DNA of 64,000 bases, from the NCBI RefSeq assembly GCF_000210895.1, contig NC_015964.1, positions 889,501 to 953,500 of the forward strand. Reading direction: 5' to 3'. This stretch comes from Haemophilus parainfluenzae T3T1. Its GTDB lineage: Bacteria > Pseudomonadota > Gammaproteobacteria > Enterobacterales > Pasteurellaceae. Below, piece by piece: positions 8,983 through 18,135 of the stretch (its first letter is position 1; every line of letters begins with the position of its first letter). The notes beneath the pieces were generated by a model. That model made no database searches. It saw only the letters and a program-made list of their open reading frames with translations, and was not told where the DNA came from. Made by a program: the position numbers and the translations under genes.

Positions 8983-9984
8983 ATGAAAAAAATCGTACTG
9001 AGTTTAGTCGCAGCAGCATTGTTATCGGCGTGTTCAAACAGCGTAGAAAAAATGCAGACGGCTAATGACACTTATCAAAATTCTGATCGTGAAATACCGA
9101 GCTTTTCTCCTTTAGCAAGCGGTGGTGTAACATTGCCGCAAGCCGATCCGACTTATGAACTTCCTCAGCTTAATGCGAAAAAAGAACGCGTGGATATTCG
9201 TCCGCCTTCAACCCCATTAGCGATTATCAAAAATTCTTTGACACAATTTGATGGTGAACGTGCATTGATTGTTTATACGGATGCACAAGCAGAGCTTTAT
9301 AATCTCAAACAAATTGAGCGTTTATTGAAAGAAGAAGGCACGAATTCAACTTTAAATGGTGCGGTATTAATTAGCGATTGGGCGCCAACGGGTCGTGCAG
9401 ATGATAAAGCCAACACAGAGATTCGTTATAAAATTGAACAAGTTATGGCACAAGATGCGAGTGCGTTAGCGGTTTCTGTGGAGCAAATGCGTCGTGATGG
9501 TGTGATTTACACACCAAATCAAGCAGATAAACAACGTTATGCGTCTGATCGTTTAAATCGTTTTGTTGCTGCGCTCACTAACGCTTATAACAAGCAACAA
9601 CAAGATTTAAATAATGCCTCAGCAGGACCGTTCCAATCAGGTTTAATTACTGATACGAACGGTAGAATGGCATTAGGTATGGATGCAAGCTTTGGTCAAG
9701 CATGGCAACGTTTAGGTTCAGCCTTACCGAAATTAGGCTTTAAAGCTACATCTGAATCAGCTGGACGTGGTTATCGCGAATTGAAATATAAGCCATTAGA
9801 TAAACAAGAGTGGCTACGTTTAGGTGTGAATCCGCCTAATCTCGAAAAAGGGGTTTACCAAATGCAAATCTCCGCAGTGGGTAAACAAAGTGCGGTTGTG
9901 ATCACTGATGAAGATGGCAAGACACTACCAAATGAAGCGGCTCAATCCCTCTATTCAGCGCTAGGCGTGTTACTTGCGCAATAA
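8983..9984 (+). CDS. bamC: Outer membrane protein assembly factor BamC
   Basis: A 333-residue lipoprotein subunit of the beta-barrel assembly machine. It has a lipoprotein signal (MKKIVLSLVAAALLSAC, lipidated Cys17), an unstructured Pro-rich N-terminal segment (to about residue 80) that in E. coli binds BamD, and two helix-grip domains (about 85-200 and 215-333). It lies after dapA, as in E. coli (former names nlpB and dapX). It is followed by an inverted uptake-signal terminator. The start has AAGGATTTAAGG upstream. Confidence 0.93.
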   Translation: MKKIVLSLVAAALLSACSNSVEKMQTANDTYQNSDREIPSFSPLASGGVTLPQADPTYELPQLNAKKERVDIRPPSTPLAIIKNSLTQFDGERALIVYTDAQAELYNLKQIERLLKEEGTNSTLNGAVLISDWAPTGRADDKANTEIRYKIEQVMAQDASALAVSVEQMRRDGVIYTPNQADKQRYASDRLNRFVAALTNAYNKQQQDLNNASAGPFQSGLITDTNGRMALGMDASFGQAWQRLGSALPKLGFKATSESAGRGYRELKYKPLDKQEWLRLGVNPPNLEKGVYQMQISAVGKQSAVVITDEDGKTLPNEAAQSLYSALGVLLAQ

Positions 9985-10004
9985 TTACAGTAAGTTGAGA
10001 AATA

Positions 10005-10037
10005 AAAAGTGCGGTTCAATTTGACCGCACTTTTTTA
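10005..10037. terminator. Inverted uptake-signal terminator after bamC
   Basis: AAAAGTGCGGT (from 10005) pairs with ACCGCACTTTT (from 10024) across a short loop and ends in a run of six Ts. It can terminate bamC from the left and the minus-strand gene at 10050 from the right. Confidence 0.8.
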
Positions 10038-10049
10038 TTGGTAGAGACG

Positions 10050-10346
10050 TTATTCAGCTTTTACGCCTAAGTTACCTATTTTTACCCCGAGGTTACCGAG
10101 TGAAACTGGATCCAGATAATCCCCTAAGAATTTGAATAACTCACCTAATTCCGTAAATGAGCGTTTGATTTTTACTTGATCTTCTACTTTACGCACAAAT
10201 TCATAACGCACATTTTCGCCTTCAAAATAAGCCGTGAGCGTGAGATAAATGGTTTCAAAAAAGTGGCTTTGAGCACCTTCTTCACCTGGGTCACTGATAC
10301 GGACATTCCAAGTATTGTTAAATAAAACTTCTGTTTTGATTGACAT
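10050..10346 (-). CDS. Conserved hypothetical protein, 98 residues
   Basis: I do not recognise a functional family. The protein is soluble, without a signal peptide or membrane segment. It begins MSIKTEVLFNNTWNVRI, has alternating hydrophobic residues that suggest beta strands (about residues 4-60), and ends in a curious near-perfect repeat: GNLGVK occurs at about residues 83-88 and again at 91-96. It lies just downstream of arfA on the same strand but is separated from it by the arfA internal terminator. The start has AGAGGAAGTCTAT upstream. Codon use looks like the neighbours, so this is probably a real gene. Confidence 0.65.
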   Translation of the reverse strand: MSIKTEVLFNNTWNVRISDPGEEGAQSHFFETIYLTLTAYFEGENVRYEFVRKVEDQVKIKRSFTELGELFKFLGDYLDPVSLGNLGVKIGNLGVKAE

Positions 10347-10371
10347 ATAGACTTCCTCTGTTTGTTATTTT

Positions 10372-10626
10372 TTATACTGAAATTGAAACGAAAAACCCGA
10401 TGATAAAATTTCTGAAATCAAAAACTTTATCATCGGGCTTTTCAAACCAATTGCTCGCATATTTTGCTTTTCGTTGGTAACTGCCTTTGCCTTTACGTTT
10501 TTTCTCAACGCGTTGGCGGAATAATTTGTCGTGTAATAGTGCCATCACGGCATTATCTTTCACGACACCTTTGGTGTGTTGATAAATGGGCTGATTTTCA
10601 ACCGCACTTTTTGTTTTTTTCGTCAT
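10372..10626 (-). CDS. arfA: Alternative ribosome-rescue factor A
   Basis: An 84-residue frame whose central part [36 protein letters not shown] is unmistakably ArfA. ArfA recruits release factor 2 to ribosomes stalled on mRNAs that lack a stop codon, backing up trans-translation (tmRNA). The start ATG is 10626, with AGAGG six bases upstream; an upstream in-frame start is less likely. The last 20 or so codons contain a rho-independent terminator (10391-10437). Most mRNA should therefore end before the stop codon, giving a truncated, tmRNA-tagged and degraded protein unless trans-translation fails. That is the feedback logic known from E. coli and H. influenzae arfA. Confidence 0.93.
   Translation of the reverse strand: MTKKTKSAVENQPIYQHTKGVVKDNAVMALLHDKLFRQRVEKKRKGKGSYQRKAKYASNWFEKPDDKVFDFRNFIIGFFVSISV
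10391..10437 (-). terminator. Intrinsic terminator inside the arfA reading frame
   Basis: On the minus strand CCCGATGATAAA (10437-10426) pairs with TTTATCATCGGG (10407-10396), a perfect 12-bp stem, followed by TTTTT (10395-10391). The hairpin lies within arfA codons and ends about 20 bases before the stop codon, so the transcript would be non-stop. See the arfA entry for its regulatory meaning. Confidence 0.85.
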
Positions 10627-10691
10627 ATTTACCTCTAAAAAATTGCCGTGAAGTCGTTCACGGCAAGTCATTATAGCGAAAATGAATAGAA

Positions 10692-11042
10692 TTACAAAAT
10701 GGTGAGTACGCTTTCAGGCGGTCGTCCAATTTTAGCTTTTTCACCTTTTACCACAATCGGGCGTTCTAATAGGGCTGAATTTTCACTGATGGCTTTTAAT
10801 AAATCATCCTTAGTTAATGCAGGATTATCTAACTCTAATGATTGATAAAGCTCATCTTTGGTACGCATCATTTTTCTGACATCATCTAATCCTAATTTAT
10901 TAGCCAGTTGCTGCAATGCTTCAACGGAGTAGTGTTGTTGTAAATAAAGTTCAATCGTCGGTTGAATGCCTTTTTCTTCTAATAAAGCTAAGGTTTCACG
11001 GCTTTTTGAACAACGCGGATTATGATAAATCGTCACAGACAT
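10692..11042 (-). CDS. ArsC-family (arsenate reductase-like) thiol protein
   Basis: A 116-residue thioredoxin-fold protein of the ArsC/YffB/YfgD group. It begins [25 protein letters not shown], with the single catalytic Cys11. The C-terminal half has [18 protein letters not shown], with the Arg that in ArsC binds arsenate. In ArsC the enzyme reduces arsenate with glutathione and glutaredoxin. No arsenite exporter or arsR gene is nearby, so a housekeeping thiol role (as for E. coli YfgD) is at least as likely. The divergent neighbour is perM; E. coli also has yfgD close to perM (yfgO), which supports the YfgD identity. Confidence 0.8.
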   Translation of the reverse strand: MSVTIYHNPRCSKSRETLALLEEKGIQPTIELYLQQHYSVEALQQLANKLGLDDVRKMMRTKDELYQSLELDNPALTKDDLLKAISENSALLERPIVVKGEKAKIGRPPESVLTIL

Positions 11043-11136
11043 AACGTTTCCTTCTATTTTATGTTGAATGAGTGGATATAGGATTGATTCAAATTTTAAC
11101 TTATAATGACAAAAAATACTTGTTTAGGAAGACTTT

Positions 11137-12183
11137 ATGTTAGAAATGCTAAAAAATTGGTATAGCCGTCGCTTAAGCGATCCGCAGGCGATGGGGCTAC
11201 TTGCCATTTTGTTGTTTGGCTTTATTGCGATTTATTTCTTTAGTGATTTAATCGCCCCGTTGCTGATTGCCATTGTATTAGCATATTTATTGGAAATGCC
11301 GATTAATTTTCTAACGAAAAAATTAAAATTTCCTCGAATGCTCGCTACGTTAGTCATTTTTGGTGGCTTTCTAACCTTGGCGTTATTAGTTTTCTTCGGG
11401 TTAGTGCCAACATTATGGAATCAAACGATTTCCTTATTAAGCGATTTGCCAGCTATGTTCAATAAGTTACATGAATGGTTATTAGCCCTTCCTGAGCATT
11501 ATCCTGAACTCATCGATTACACCATGATTGACACTTTTTTTAGTGCGGCTCGAGCGAAGATTTTGGGCTTTGGTGAATCGGCGGTGAAATTGTCGATTAC
11601 CTCATTAATGAACCTTGTATCATTGGGTATTTATGCATTTTTAGTGCCATTAATGATGTTCTTTATGTTGAAAGACAAAACTGAACTTCTTGCTGGCGTG
11701 AGCCGATTTTTACCTAAAAATCGTCTTTTAGCCTCTAAAGTATGGAATGAAATGCAGCAACAAATTGCGAATTATATTCATGGTAAGCTGTTGGAAATTT
11801 TGATTGTCGGCGTGGTGACTTACATCATCTTTTTAAGCTTTGGTTTGAATTATCCGCTCTTACTTTCTGTTGCCGTTGGGTTGTCTGTATTAGTGCCTTA
11901 TATCGGCGCGGTATTGGTGACGATTCCTGTTGCGTTAGTGGCCATGTTCCAGTTTGGCATTTCCCCAACGTTTTGGTATTTAATTGTGGCCTTTGCGGTG
12001 AGTCAACTTCTAGATGGAAACTTGTTAGTACCGTATTTATTCTCTGAAGTCGTTAATTTACACCCTTTAGTAATCATTATTTCCGTGCTGATTTTTGGCG
12101 GATTATGGGGATTCTGGGGAGTATTCTTCGCTATTCCATTGGCAACGCTCGTCAAAGCTGTGCTGAATGCATTGCCAGATTAG
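11137..12183 (+). CDS. perM: AI-2E family transporter / putative permease PerM
   Basis: A 348-residue inner-membrane protein with about eight hydrophobic segments, grouped at both ends (about 18-80, 150-175 and 215-340) around a hydrophilic stretch with amphipathic helices (about 90-145). The sequence [32 protein letters not shown] and the C-terminal [17 protein letters not shown] are typical of the PerM/YfgO/AI-2E exporter family. Substrates in the family vary (autoinducer-2, ions), and none can be assigned here. The start has TAGGAAGACTTT before the ATG at 11137; an ATG at 11146 is also possible. Confidence 0.85.
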   Translation: MLEMLKNWYSRRLSDPQAMGLLAILLFGFIAIYFFSDLIAPLLIAIVLAYLLEMPINFLTKKLKFPRMLATLVIFGGFLTLALLVFFGLVPTLWNQTISLLSDLPAMFNKLHEWLLALPEHYPELIDYTMIDTFFSAARAKILGFGESAVKLSITSLMNLVSLGIYAFLVPLMMFFMLKDKTELLAGVSRFLPKNRLLASKVWNEMQQQIANYIHGKLLEILIVGVVTYIIFLSFGLNYPLLLSVAVGLSVLVPYIGAVLVTIPVALVAMFQFGISPTFWYLIVAFAVSQLLDGNLLVPYLFSEVVNLHPLVIIISVLIFGGLWGFWGVFFAIPLATLVKAVLNALPD

Positions 12184-12205
12184 ACATAATTAAAACGATA
12201 AAAAG

Positions 12206-12230
12206 AAAGCTGACGGAAGTCAGCTTTTTT
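12206..12230. terminator. Terminator between perM and trmO
   Basis: AAAGCTGAC / GTCAGCTTT stem with a GGAA tetraloop, followed by TTT. It overlaps the last codons of the convergent trmO gene. It is best suited to perM on the plus strand. Confidence 0.8.
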
Positions 12231-12957
12231 GTTCTTTTAATTTCTGGATATCCAGAATTTCGACACAGTCTGTTGTCCCCGCTTTAATACGCCATTTAAT
12301 ATTAAATTCGTAGAGACTAATACCATAAATGCGATCGGTTTCTTTACCTTGTTGATAAGCGGGACGGGGATCTTGAGCGATCACTTCCGTAATAAATCTC
12401 GCTAAGTGCGGTCGATTTTTATGATATTTTTCCACCGCACTTTGGGCGATTTCTGTAAATTCTACGTTTAATTTTGCAGGTGGTTTTTCTTGTGCAAAAC
12501 TTGATTTTGCCTCAGGTTCACTATCAGCATAGGCAATATAAGGCTTAATATCAAAAATAGGTGTGCCATCGACAAGATCCACGGAGCCCAAATGCAGAAA
12601 AACACGCCCATGAATACATTCCACTTGGCGTAATTCAACTTTGGATAAGCCTAGCGGATTTGGGCGATGTGTCGCGCGTGAAGCAAAGACACCGACACGT
12701 TGATTTCCGCCTAAACGAGGGGGGCGAACAGTAGATTGCCATTTCCCATGGGGTACTTTGTCAAATTGGAAAATAAGCCAAAGATGGCTAAATTGCTCTA
12801 ATCCTCGTACAGCTTCTGGCGAATTATACGGAGGGAGCAGTTCCACAATACCAATGCCATCCTGTACTAAATCTGGCTGTCGTGGCACCGAGAATTTTTC
12901 TTTGTAAGGCGTGTGAATCACCGCAATTGGGTGAAGCGTCAGTGTTAAATCATTCAT
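12220..12957 (-). CDS. trmO: tRNA (t6A37 N6)-methyltransferase TrmO
   Basis: A 245-residue protein that methylates N6-threonylcarbamoyladenosine at position 37 of threonine tRNA to m6t6A. It has the TsaA/YaeB fold, with [44 protein letters not shown] and [16 protein letters not shown], all hallmark motifs. A small C-terminal domain (about residues 160-245) follows. The length matches E. coli TrmO (235). Two uptake signals lie in the coding region (12404 and 12434). The gene is divergent from menA. Confidence 0.94.
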   Translation of the reverse strand: MNDLTLTLHPIAVIHTPYKEKFSVPRQPDLVQDGIGIVELLPPYNSPEAVRGLEQFSHLWLIFQFDKVPHGKWQSTVRPPRLGGNQRVGVFASRATHRPNPLGLSKVELRQVECIHGRVFLHLGSVDLVDGTPIFDIKPYIAYADSEPEAKSSFAQEKPPAKLNVEFTEIAQSAVEKYHKNRPHLARFITEVIAQDPRPAYQQGKETDRIYGISLYEFNIKWRIKAGTTDCVEILDIQKLKEQKS

Positions 12958-13018
12958 AAAAAGGCAATTTCCGTGTAGAATACGCCCTTTATTGTAATCA
13001 AAAGTGCGGTCAAAAAAA

Positions 13019-13930
13019 ATGACAAATCATAAATTGAAAATGTGGTGGGAAACCGCTCGCCCAAAAACCTTGCCTTTGGCATTAGCTTCTATTTTTACCG
13101 GCTCAGCATTGGCATATTGGGCAGATAAAGAAAGTTTTAATCTTACCGTGATGTTACTTTGCTTGCTCACCACTATCTTATTGCAAGTACTTTCCAACTT
13201 TGCTAACGATTACGGTGATCATCAAAAAGGATCAGATACCGAAGAGCGCATTGGGCCTTTACGTGGTATTCAGCAAGGTGCAATTTCTGCGAATGAGCTT
13301 AAATGGGGCTTAATTTTAATGGCGGTAGGTTCATTTTTCTCCGGCGCATTCTTAATTGGTATCGCATATCAAAGTCTTACTGATTTATTGGCCTTTGCTG
13401 GCTTGGGTATTCTTGCCATTATAGCTGCCATTACTTATACCGTAGGCGCTAAACCTTATGGTTATTTAGGTTTAGGCGATCTGTCAGTGTTGCTCTTTTT
13501 TGGATTATTAGGTGTAGGTGGAACTTATTATCTCCAAACTCACAGCATTGATAGCTTAATTACTTTACCTGCGCTTGGCTCAGGTTTATTAGCAACAGCG
13601 GTTTTAAATATCAATAATTTACGAGATATTGAGCAAGATGCGAAAGTAGGGAAAAATACCTTGGTGGTACGTATTGGACCGAAGAAGGGACGTATTTATC
13701 ATTGTATTTTATTAAGCGTTGCCGCTTTATGTTATGTGCTATTTTCGGCATCAACAGCATTTAGTCCTTGGCATTTCTTATTTTTATTGGCATTTCCACT
13801 GTTATTAAAACACGCATTATTTGTTTATCGCAGCAAAGAACCTGCAGTGTTGCGTCCGATGTTGGCTCAGATGTCTATGATTTCTTTATTTATCAATATC
13901 TTGTTTAGTTTAGGCTTGCTTATCGGCTAA
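13019..13930 (+). CDS. menA: 1,4-dihydroxy-2-naphthoate octaprenyltransferase
   Basis: A 303-residue UbiA-family membrane enzyme that prenylates dihydroxynaphthoate to demethylmenaquinone, the quinone used with fumarate reductase (frd genes at the end of the window). The first Asp-rich motif [14 protein letters not shown] binds the prenyl diphosphate through magnesium. [17 protein letters not shown] is the second. About eight to nine membrane helices are visible. I prefer the ATG at 13019 because the alternative GTG at 13004 lies inside an uptake signal. The ribosome-binding site is weak. Confidence 0.95.
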   Translation: MTNHKLKMWWETARPKTLPLALASIFTGSALAYWADKESFNLTVMLLCLLTTILLQVLSNFANDYGDHQKGSDTEERIGPLRGIQQGAISANELKWGLILMAVGSFFSGAFLIGIAYQSLTDLLAFAGLGILAIIAAITYTVGAKPYGYLGLGDLSVLLFFGLLGVGGTYYLQTHSIDSLITLPALGSGLLATAVLNINNLRDIEQDAKVGKNTLVVRIGPKKGRIYHCILLSVAALCYVLFSASTAFSPWHFLFLLAFPLLLKHALFVYRSKEPAVLRPMLAQMSMISLFINILFSLGLLIG

Positions 13931-13975
13931 ATCGGCTTATACTAGAGAAAAAATTTTAACGACAAGGGGTACATT

Positions 13976-14476
13976 ATGTATATCGATACTTCAGAACTTT
14001 GTGATATTTATGCTGATCAAGTGGATGTGGTTGAGCCAATTTTTTCTAGCTTTGGTGGTGTCAGCAATTTCTACGGCAAAGTGACGACAGTAAAATGTTT
14101 TGAAAATAATGGATTAATTGCCGAAATTCTCGAAGAAAATGGTAATGGCAGAGTACTTGTCGTAGATGGTGGCGGTGCGGTACGTCGTGCTTTAATTGAT
14201 GCTGAGCTTGCACAACTTGCCGCAGATAATGACTGGGCGGGCATTATTGTTTACGGTGCAGTGCGTCAAATTCAACAACTTGAAAATATTGATATCGGTA
14301 TTCATGCGCTTGCTCCAATTCCAGTTGGCGCAGATGAAAATAATTATGGTGAAAGTGATCTTCCAGTGAATTTTGGTGGTGTAACATTCTTCCCTGAAGA
14401 TTATATTTATGCCGATTTAACAGGTATCATTCTTTCACAGGAAGCATTAGATTTAGAAGACGTCGAAGAAGAATAA
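13976..14476 (+). CDS. rraA: Ribonuclease E activity regulator RraA
   Basis: A 166-residue trimeric protein that binds the C-terminal scaffold of RNase E and restrains mRNA turnover. The MenG/RraA fold is clear: [44 protein letters not shown] and [12 protein letters not shown]. The acidic C-terminus (LDLEDVEEE) is typical. It follows menA by 45 bases, the menA-rraA order known from E. coli. It was formerly misnamed menG, and it has no methyltransferase activity. An uptake-signal terminator follows. Confidence 0.95.
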   Translation: MYIDTSELCDIYADQVDVVEPIFSSFGGVSNFYGKVTTVKCFENNGLIAEILEENGNGRVLVVDGGGAVRRALIDAELAQLAADNDWAGIIVYGAVRQIQQLENIDIGIHALAPIPVGADENNYGESDLPVNFGGVTFFPEDYIYADLTGIILSQEALDLEDVEEE

Positions 14477-14498
14477 TTTTGAAATTATTGACCTCTTT

Positions 14499-14530
14499 AA
14501 AGTGCGGTTAGAAATAACCGCACTTTTTTT
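14499..14530 (+). terminator. Inverted uptake-signal terminator after rraA
   Basis: AAAGTGCGGTTA (14499-14510) and TAACCGCACTTT (14515-14526) form a 12-bp stem with a GAAA tetraloop, followed by TTTT. Confidence 0.85.
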
Positions 14531-14538
14531 GTTAAAAT

Positions 14539-14560
14539 TTTTTTGAACAAGATCACATTT
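14539..14560 (+). promoter_or_regulatory. Candidate CRP (or FNR) site upstream of the DASS transporter
   Basis: TTTGA-N6-TCACA matches the CRP half sites at 9 of 10 positions and the 22-bp consensus at 16 positions. Read with a 4-base spacer (TTGAA-N4-ATCAC) it also resembles an FNR box (8 of 10). It lies about 90 bases upstream of the transporter start. Which regulator binds cannot be decided by eye. Confidence 0.4.
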
Positions 14561-14639
14561 TAAACATTTGTTGGTTGAAAGTTTGTAACATTCATTTAAC
14601 ATCGCAAATAGTTCATCTGTAATCAGTTTGGAGGGACTC

Positions 14640-16025
14640 ATGAACGAAACAAACACAACAAAAAATTATAAAAGTGGGATTATCTTTCTGCTAGCGATAG
14701 CCTGTTTTTTTATTTTACTTAAAGCCTTACCTTTTGCACCTAAGGAAAATGCAGGTTTAGCATTATTAGCTTTGGTAGCAATCCTTTGGTTAACTGAAGC
14801 ATTACATGTAACAGTTACCGCGCTATTGGTGCCATTGCTTGCGATTGCACTTGATTTGGTGACAACTAAACAAGCTTTGGTTGCCTTTGCCGATCCAACT
14901 ATTTTCTTATTTTTTGGTGGGTTCGCTTTAGCGACTGCTTTGCATATGCAAAAGCTAGATAAAATGATAGCCAATAAAATTATGGCGATGGCCCGTGGTA
15001 ATTTATTTGTCGCTGTGATGTATCTTTTTGCTATTACTGCTTTCCTTTCCATGTGGATGAGTAACACAGCAACAGCTGCCATGATGTTACCTTTAGCGAT
15101 GGGGATCTTAAGCAAACTTGATAAAGAAAAAGAACATAATACTTATGTCTTCGTCTTATTAGGGATTGCGTATAGTGCAAGTATTGGTGGTATGGGAACA
15201 TTAGTAGGTAGCCCACCAAATGCTATCGTTGCAAGTAACTTACATTTAACTTTCTCTGATTGGTTATGGTATGGCTTACCAATTATGCTCATTTTGATGC
15301 CGTTGATGATTGGTACACTTTTCATCGTCTTTAAACCAAAACTTAATTTACATTTTGAACAAAACTTTGAACGTATTGAAATGAATGGCCAACGCGTTTT
15401 AACGCTTGTGATTTTTGGTGTTATTGCACTTTGTTGGGTATTTAGTAGTTATATTAATCCAATCATTTCAGGTGTATTTGGTCTTGCTAAAAATATCGGT
15501 AGTTTTGATAGCGTCGTTGCATTACTTGCGGCTGTCATTATTTGTTCAACCGGTGTGGCAAATTGGAAACAAATCCAAGAAAGCACTGACTGGGGTGTAT
15601 TGATGCTTTTCGGTGGCGGTTTAACCTTGAGTGCGGTGTTAAAAGATTCTGGTGCAAGTAAAGTGTTAGCTGACGGCATTGTATTTTTGGTTCAAGGACA
15701 ACATTACTACCTCATCGGTTTATTGGTTGCAACCTTCATTATTTTCTTAACTGAATTTACTTCAAATACGGCAAGTGCAGCATTATTAGTACCAATCTTT
15801 ATTTCTATCGCACAATCTCTCGGCATGCCGGAAATTGGTCTTGCGTTAATTATTGGTTTAGGTGCATCTTGTGCCTTTATGTTACCAGTGGCGACACCGC
15901 CAAATGCAATCGTATTTGGTACGGGACATGTTCGTCAGAGTGATATGGTGAAAGCTGGGTTTATCTTAAATATTGTGTGTATACTCGTTATCGCGACAAT
16001 AGGATATTATTTCTGGTTGAATTAA
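14640..16025 (+). CDS. DASS-family (SLC13) sodium:dicarboxylate/anion symporter
   Basis: A 461-residue membrane protein of the divalent anion:sodium symporter family. It has the two duplicated family signatures SNTATAAMMLP (about residues 140-150) and SNTASAALLVP (about 375-385), which form the carboxylate and sodium sites in Vibrio VcINDY. The two hairpin motifs PPNAIVASN and TPPNAIVFGTG are also present. Likely substrates are C4-dicarboxylates such as succinate; citrate or sulfate cannot be excluded. GGAGGG lies 5 bases before the ATG at 14640, which decides the start over an upstream ATG at 14628. Confidence 0.88.
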   Translation: MNETNTTKNYKSGIIFLLAIACFFILLKALPFAPKENAGLALLALVAILWLTEALHVTVTALLVPLLAIALDLVTTKQALVAFADPTIFLFFGGFALATALHMQKLDKMIANKIMAMARGNLFVAVMYLFAITAFLSMWMSNTATAAMMLPLAMGILSKLDKEKEHNTYVFVLLGIAYSASIGGMGTLVGSPPNAIVASNLHLTFSDWLWYGLPIMLILMPLMIGTLFIVFKPKLNLHFEQNFERIEMNGQRVLTLVIFGVIALCWVFSSYINPIISGVFGLAKNIGSFDSVVALLAAVIICSTGVANWKQIQESTDWGVLMLFGGGLTLSAVLKDSGASKVLADGIVFLVQGQHYYLIGLLVATFIIFLTEFTSNTASAALLVPIFISIAQSLGMPEIGLALIIGLGASCAFMLPVATPPNAIVFGTGHVRQSDMVKAGFILNIVCILVIATIGYYFWLN

Positions 16026-16036
16026 TCGTATAAAAG

Positions 16037-16075
16037 AAAAGGGCGTGTTGGATATATTCAACACGCCCTTTTATT
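16037..16075. terminator. Bidirectional terminator between the DASS and MFS transporter genes
   Basis: AAAAGGGCGTGTTG (16037-16050) and CAACACGCCCTTTT (16059-16072) form a 14-bp stem with an 8-base loop. Ts lie on the right and As on the left, so it serves both convergent genes. Confidence 0.88.
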
Positions 16076-16089
16076 ATTTTTTACAAAGA

Positions 16090-17406
16090 TTATGCTTTAA
16101 TTTCCGCACGGCTTTTTAATAAGAAGATGGCAATCGTTGAGATTAGCATAACAAAGCCAACACCGATATATAAACTCTGTTTATCCCAACCCATATCTAA
16201 TAATTGACCGGCAATCGTTGGGGCAAGAATTGCACCAATACGACCAATACCAATTGACCAGCCCACACCGGTGCTACGAATATCGGCATCATAAGTGAGA
16301 GGATTTAAGGTATAAAGCCCGCTGATACAACCATTCATGAGTGCGCCAACTAAAATACCGAATACCATCGCAATCCATAAAACGGACGAGGATAAGATAA
16401 AGATGATGGTTGCCGCAGAAGATAACACGGTGAATAAAATTAACACACTACGTGCAGTCCAGCGACTAGCTAGTAAGCCATAGATTAAGGCACCACAAGT
16501 GCCGCCTAATGAGATCATCATCCCTACGCTCACACTTTGTTCTGTTGTCATGCCCGCTTCTTTTAATAACGCAGGCGTCCATGAGCTAATAAGATAGAAG
16601 CTGAACATGATGGCGAAGAAAGCTGTCCAGATTAGCAAAGTGGAATGTACGTATTTTTCGCTAAATAATTGGCTAATAGGTAATTTAGTTTTAATTCTTT
16701 CTGTTTTTGCAGGAAGTTTCCAATCGTCGGCTAAACCAATTTTTTTTGCAATTAAATTTAATCGCACTTCAGCATTTTTAGGTTGTTTGGTTGTGAGGAA
16801 ATCAATGGACTCTGGTAACCAAATAAATAAAATCACTAAAAATAGCCCCGTTAAGATCGCGCCTGCAAGAAACACTGAACGCCAGCCATACTCACCTTGT
16901 AGCATTACGGCGAACATCCCACCTAATACCGCACCGACACCGAAGCCTGCAGCATAGACACTGATCGTAAAACTACGCCATTTGCGAGAGGAATATTCAC
17001 TGGTGATAACGTTGGTACCTACCAAAATACCACCTACACCAAGACCGGTGATAACTCGCCAGAAACCTAGCCATTGGTATTGTGAAATAAACGCTGAACC
17101 TAACATCCCGATAGTGGATAATAATACCGCCATCAATAACAGCGGGCGGCGACCGATTTTATCGGCGAGTGGGGCGAGGAAAAGCGAGCCAGCAGCCATA
17201 CCAAATAAGCCGGCACTTAATAAATAACCTAACTCAATCCTTGTTAAACCAAATTCGTTTTGAATGGCTGTTGCAGTAAAGGCAAGGGCGAGTACATCAA
17301 AGCCATCAAGTAAATTCATGATGGCGGCCATTGCCACAATCATCCATTGATAGGCACCCATTGGGCTTTTTTCTATTTTGGCTCTAAGAGAAAGCGTGTC
17401 AGCCAT
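16090..17406 (-). CDS. MFS transporter, aromatic acid:H+ symporter-like
   Basis: A 438-residue major facilitator with 12 membrane segments. The first helix MNLLDGFDVLALAFTATAIQNEF has the DGFD signature of the aromatic acid:H+ symporter family (PcaK/BenK/MhpT). LADKIGRRPLLL is the canonical loop 2-3 motif, and GVGGILVGTNVITSEYSSRKWRS follows. Substrates of this family are benzoate-type, hydroxyphenylpropionate or other small organic acids. No aromatic degradation genes are visible nearby, so the substrate is open. The start has AAGGAAATAAA upstream. It follows yhhQ by 14 bases on the same strand and may share its transcript. Confidence 0.82.
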   Translation of the reverse strand: MADTLSLRAKIEKSPMGAYQWMIVAMAAIMNLLDGFDVLALAFTATAIQNEFGLTRIELGYLLSAGLFGMAAGSLFLAPLADKIGRRPLLLMAVLLSTIGMLGSAFISQYQWLGFWRVITGLGVGGILVGTNVITSEYSSRKWRSFTISVYAAGFGVGAVLGGMFAVMLQGEYGWRSVFLAGAILTGLFLVILFIWLPESIDFLTTKQPKNAEVRLNLIAKKIGLADDWKLPAKTERIKTKLPISQLFSEKYVHSTLLIWTAFFAIMFSFYLISSWTPALLKEAGMTTEQSVSVGMMISLGGTCGALIYGLLASRWTARSVLILFTVLSSAATIIFILSSSVLWIAMVFGILVGALMNGCISGLYTLNPLTYDADIRSTGVGWSIGIGRIGAILAPTIAGQLLDMGWDKQSLYIGVGFVMLISTIAIFLLKSRAEIKA

Positions 17407-17420
17407 TTTATTTCCTTAAG

Positions 17421-18128
17421 TTAAGCGAATTGTCGGGAATTCGCGAGTGATTGAAGTTTGCGCAAAATCATGCTGAGTACCACACCGTAAGCGGGTACAA
17501 ATAAAACAATGCCAACAAATAATTTAAATAAGTAATCGACGAATCCAAGACTAAACCAATGTTCGGCCATGAAAGGGTCACTACTTTGATAGAACGCTAC
17601 GGCAAAGAACATAAAGGTATCAGCAAGAGAGCCAAATGTCATTGAACTACTCGGTGCAATCCACCAGGTTTTTAATTGACGTAAGCGATTGAAAACTAAA
17701 ACATCTAATAATTGTCCGAAAACATAAGCACAGAAACTCGCAAATGCAATACGGAAAACAAACATATTGAATTCACTGAGAGCTCCTAAGCCTTGATATT
17801 GTCCATTAGAGAAAACAACCGAAACAATATAACTCACGATAAGTGCTGGAATCATTACGATAAAGATGATCCAACGTGCCTCTTTCGCCCCAAATACACG
17901 TACTGTTAAATCAGTGGCTAAGAAAATGAATGGGAAAGTGAGTGTGCCCCATGTGCTGTGGAATGAGAAATCATCAGCAAAACCAAGTGCGGTCAATTTT
18001 AAATTGATTTCAAATGGAATTTGAACGAAATAGTTACTGGCTGTGATGATAAAGATGTGAAATAAGCTTAATAAAATTAAAGCAAAACGTTTTTGTTGAT
18101 CATTGAAGATCGGAGTATTAATTTTCAT
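17421..18128 (-). CDS. yhhQ: 7-cyano-7-deazaguanine / preQ0-preQ1 transporter (VUT family)
   Basis: A 235-residue membrane protein with six to seven helices, of the vitamin-uptake-like YhhQ family. It contains FLATDLTVRVFGAKEAR and SMTFGSLADTFMFFAVAFY, the family-typical loops. YhhQ imports queuosine precursors for tRNA modification. The assignment is strongly supported by a preQ1-I riboswitch (18136-18171) that contains the ribosome-binding site of this gene. Precursor salvage fits a host-associated bacterium; whether de novo queC/D/E genes exist elsewhere is not visible. The downstream MFS gene may be part of the same transcript. Confidence 0.93.
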   Translation of the reverse strand: MKINTPIFNDQQKRFALILLSLFHIFIITASNYFVQIPFEINLKLTALGFADDFSFHSTWGTLTFPFIFLATDLTVRVFGAKEARWIIFIVMIPALIVSYIVSVVFSNGQYQGLGALSEFNMFVFRIAFASFCAYVFGQLLDVLVFNRLRQLKTWWIAPSSSMTFGSLADTFMFFAVAFYQSSDPFMAEHWFSLGFVDYLFKLFVGIVLFVPAYGVVLSMILRKLQSLANSRQFA

Positions 18129-18135
18129 TTTAAGA

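Noticed and set aside
10692..11042. Arsenic resistance locus
   Set aside because: Only an ArsC-like gene is present, with no arsR, arsB or acr3 neighbours, and the gene sits beside perM as E. coli yfgD does.
14666..15115. 149-codon frame antisense to the DASS transporter
   Set aside because: Its composition (Ala/Lys/Ile rich, no hydrophobic pattern) mirrors the transmembrane codons on the real strand, and the transporter is a clear family match.
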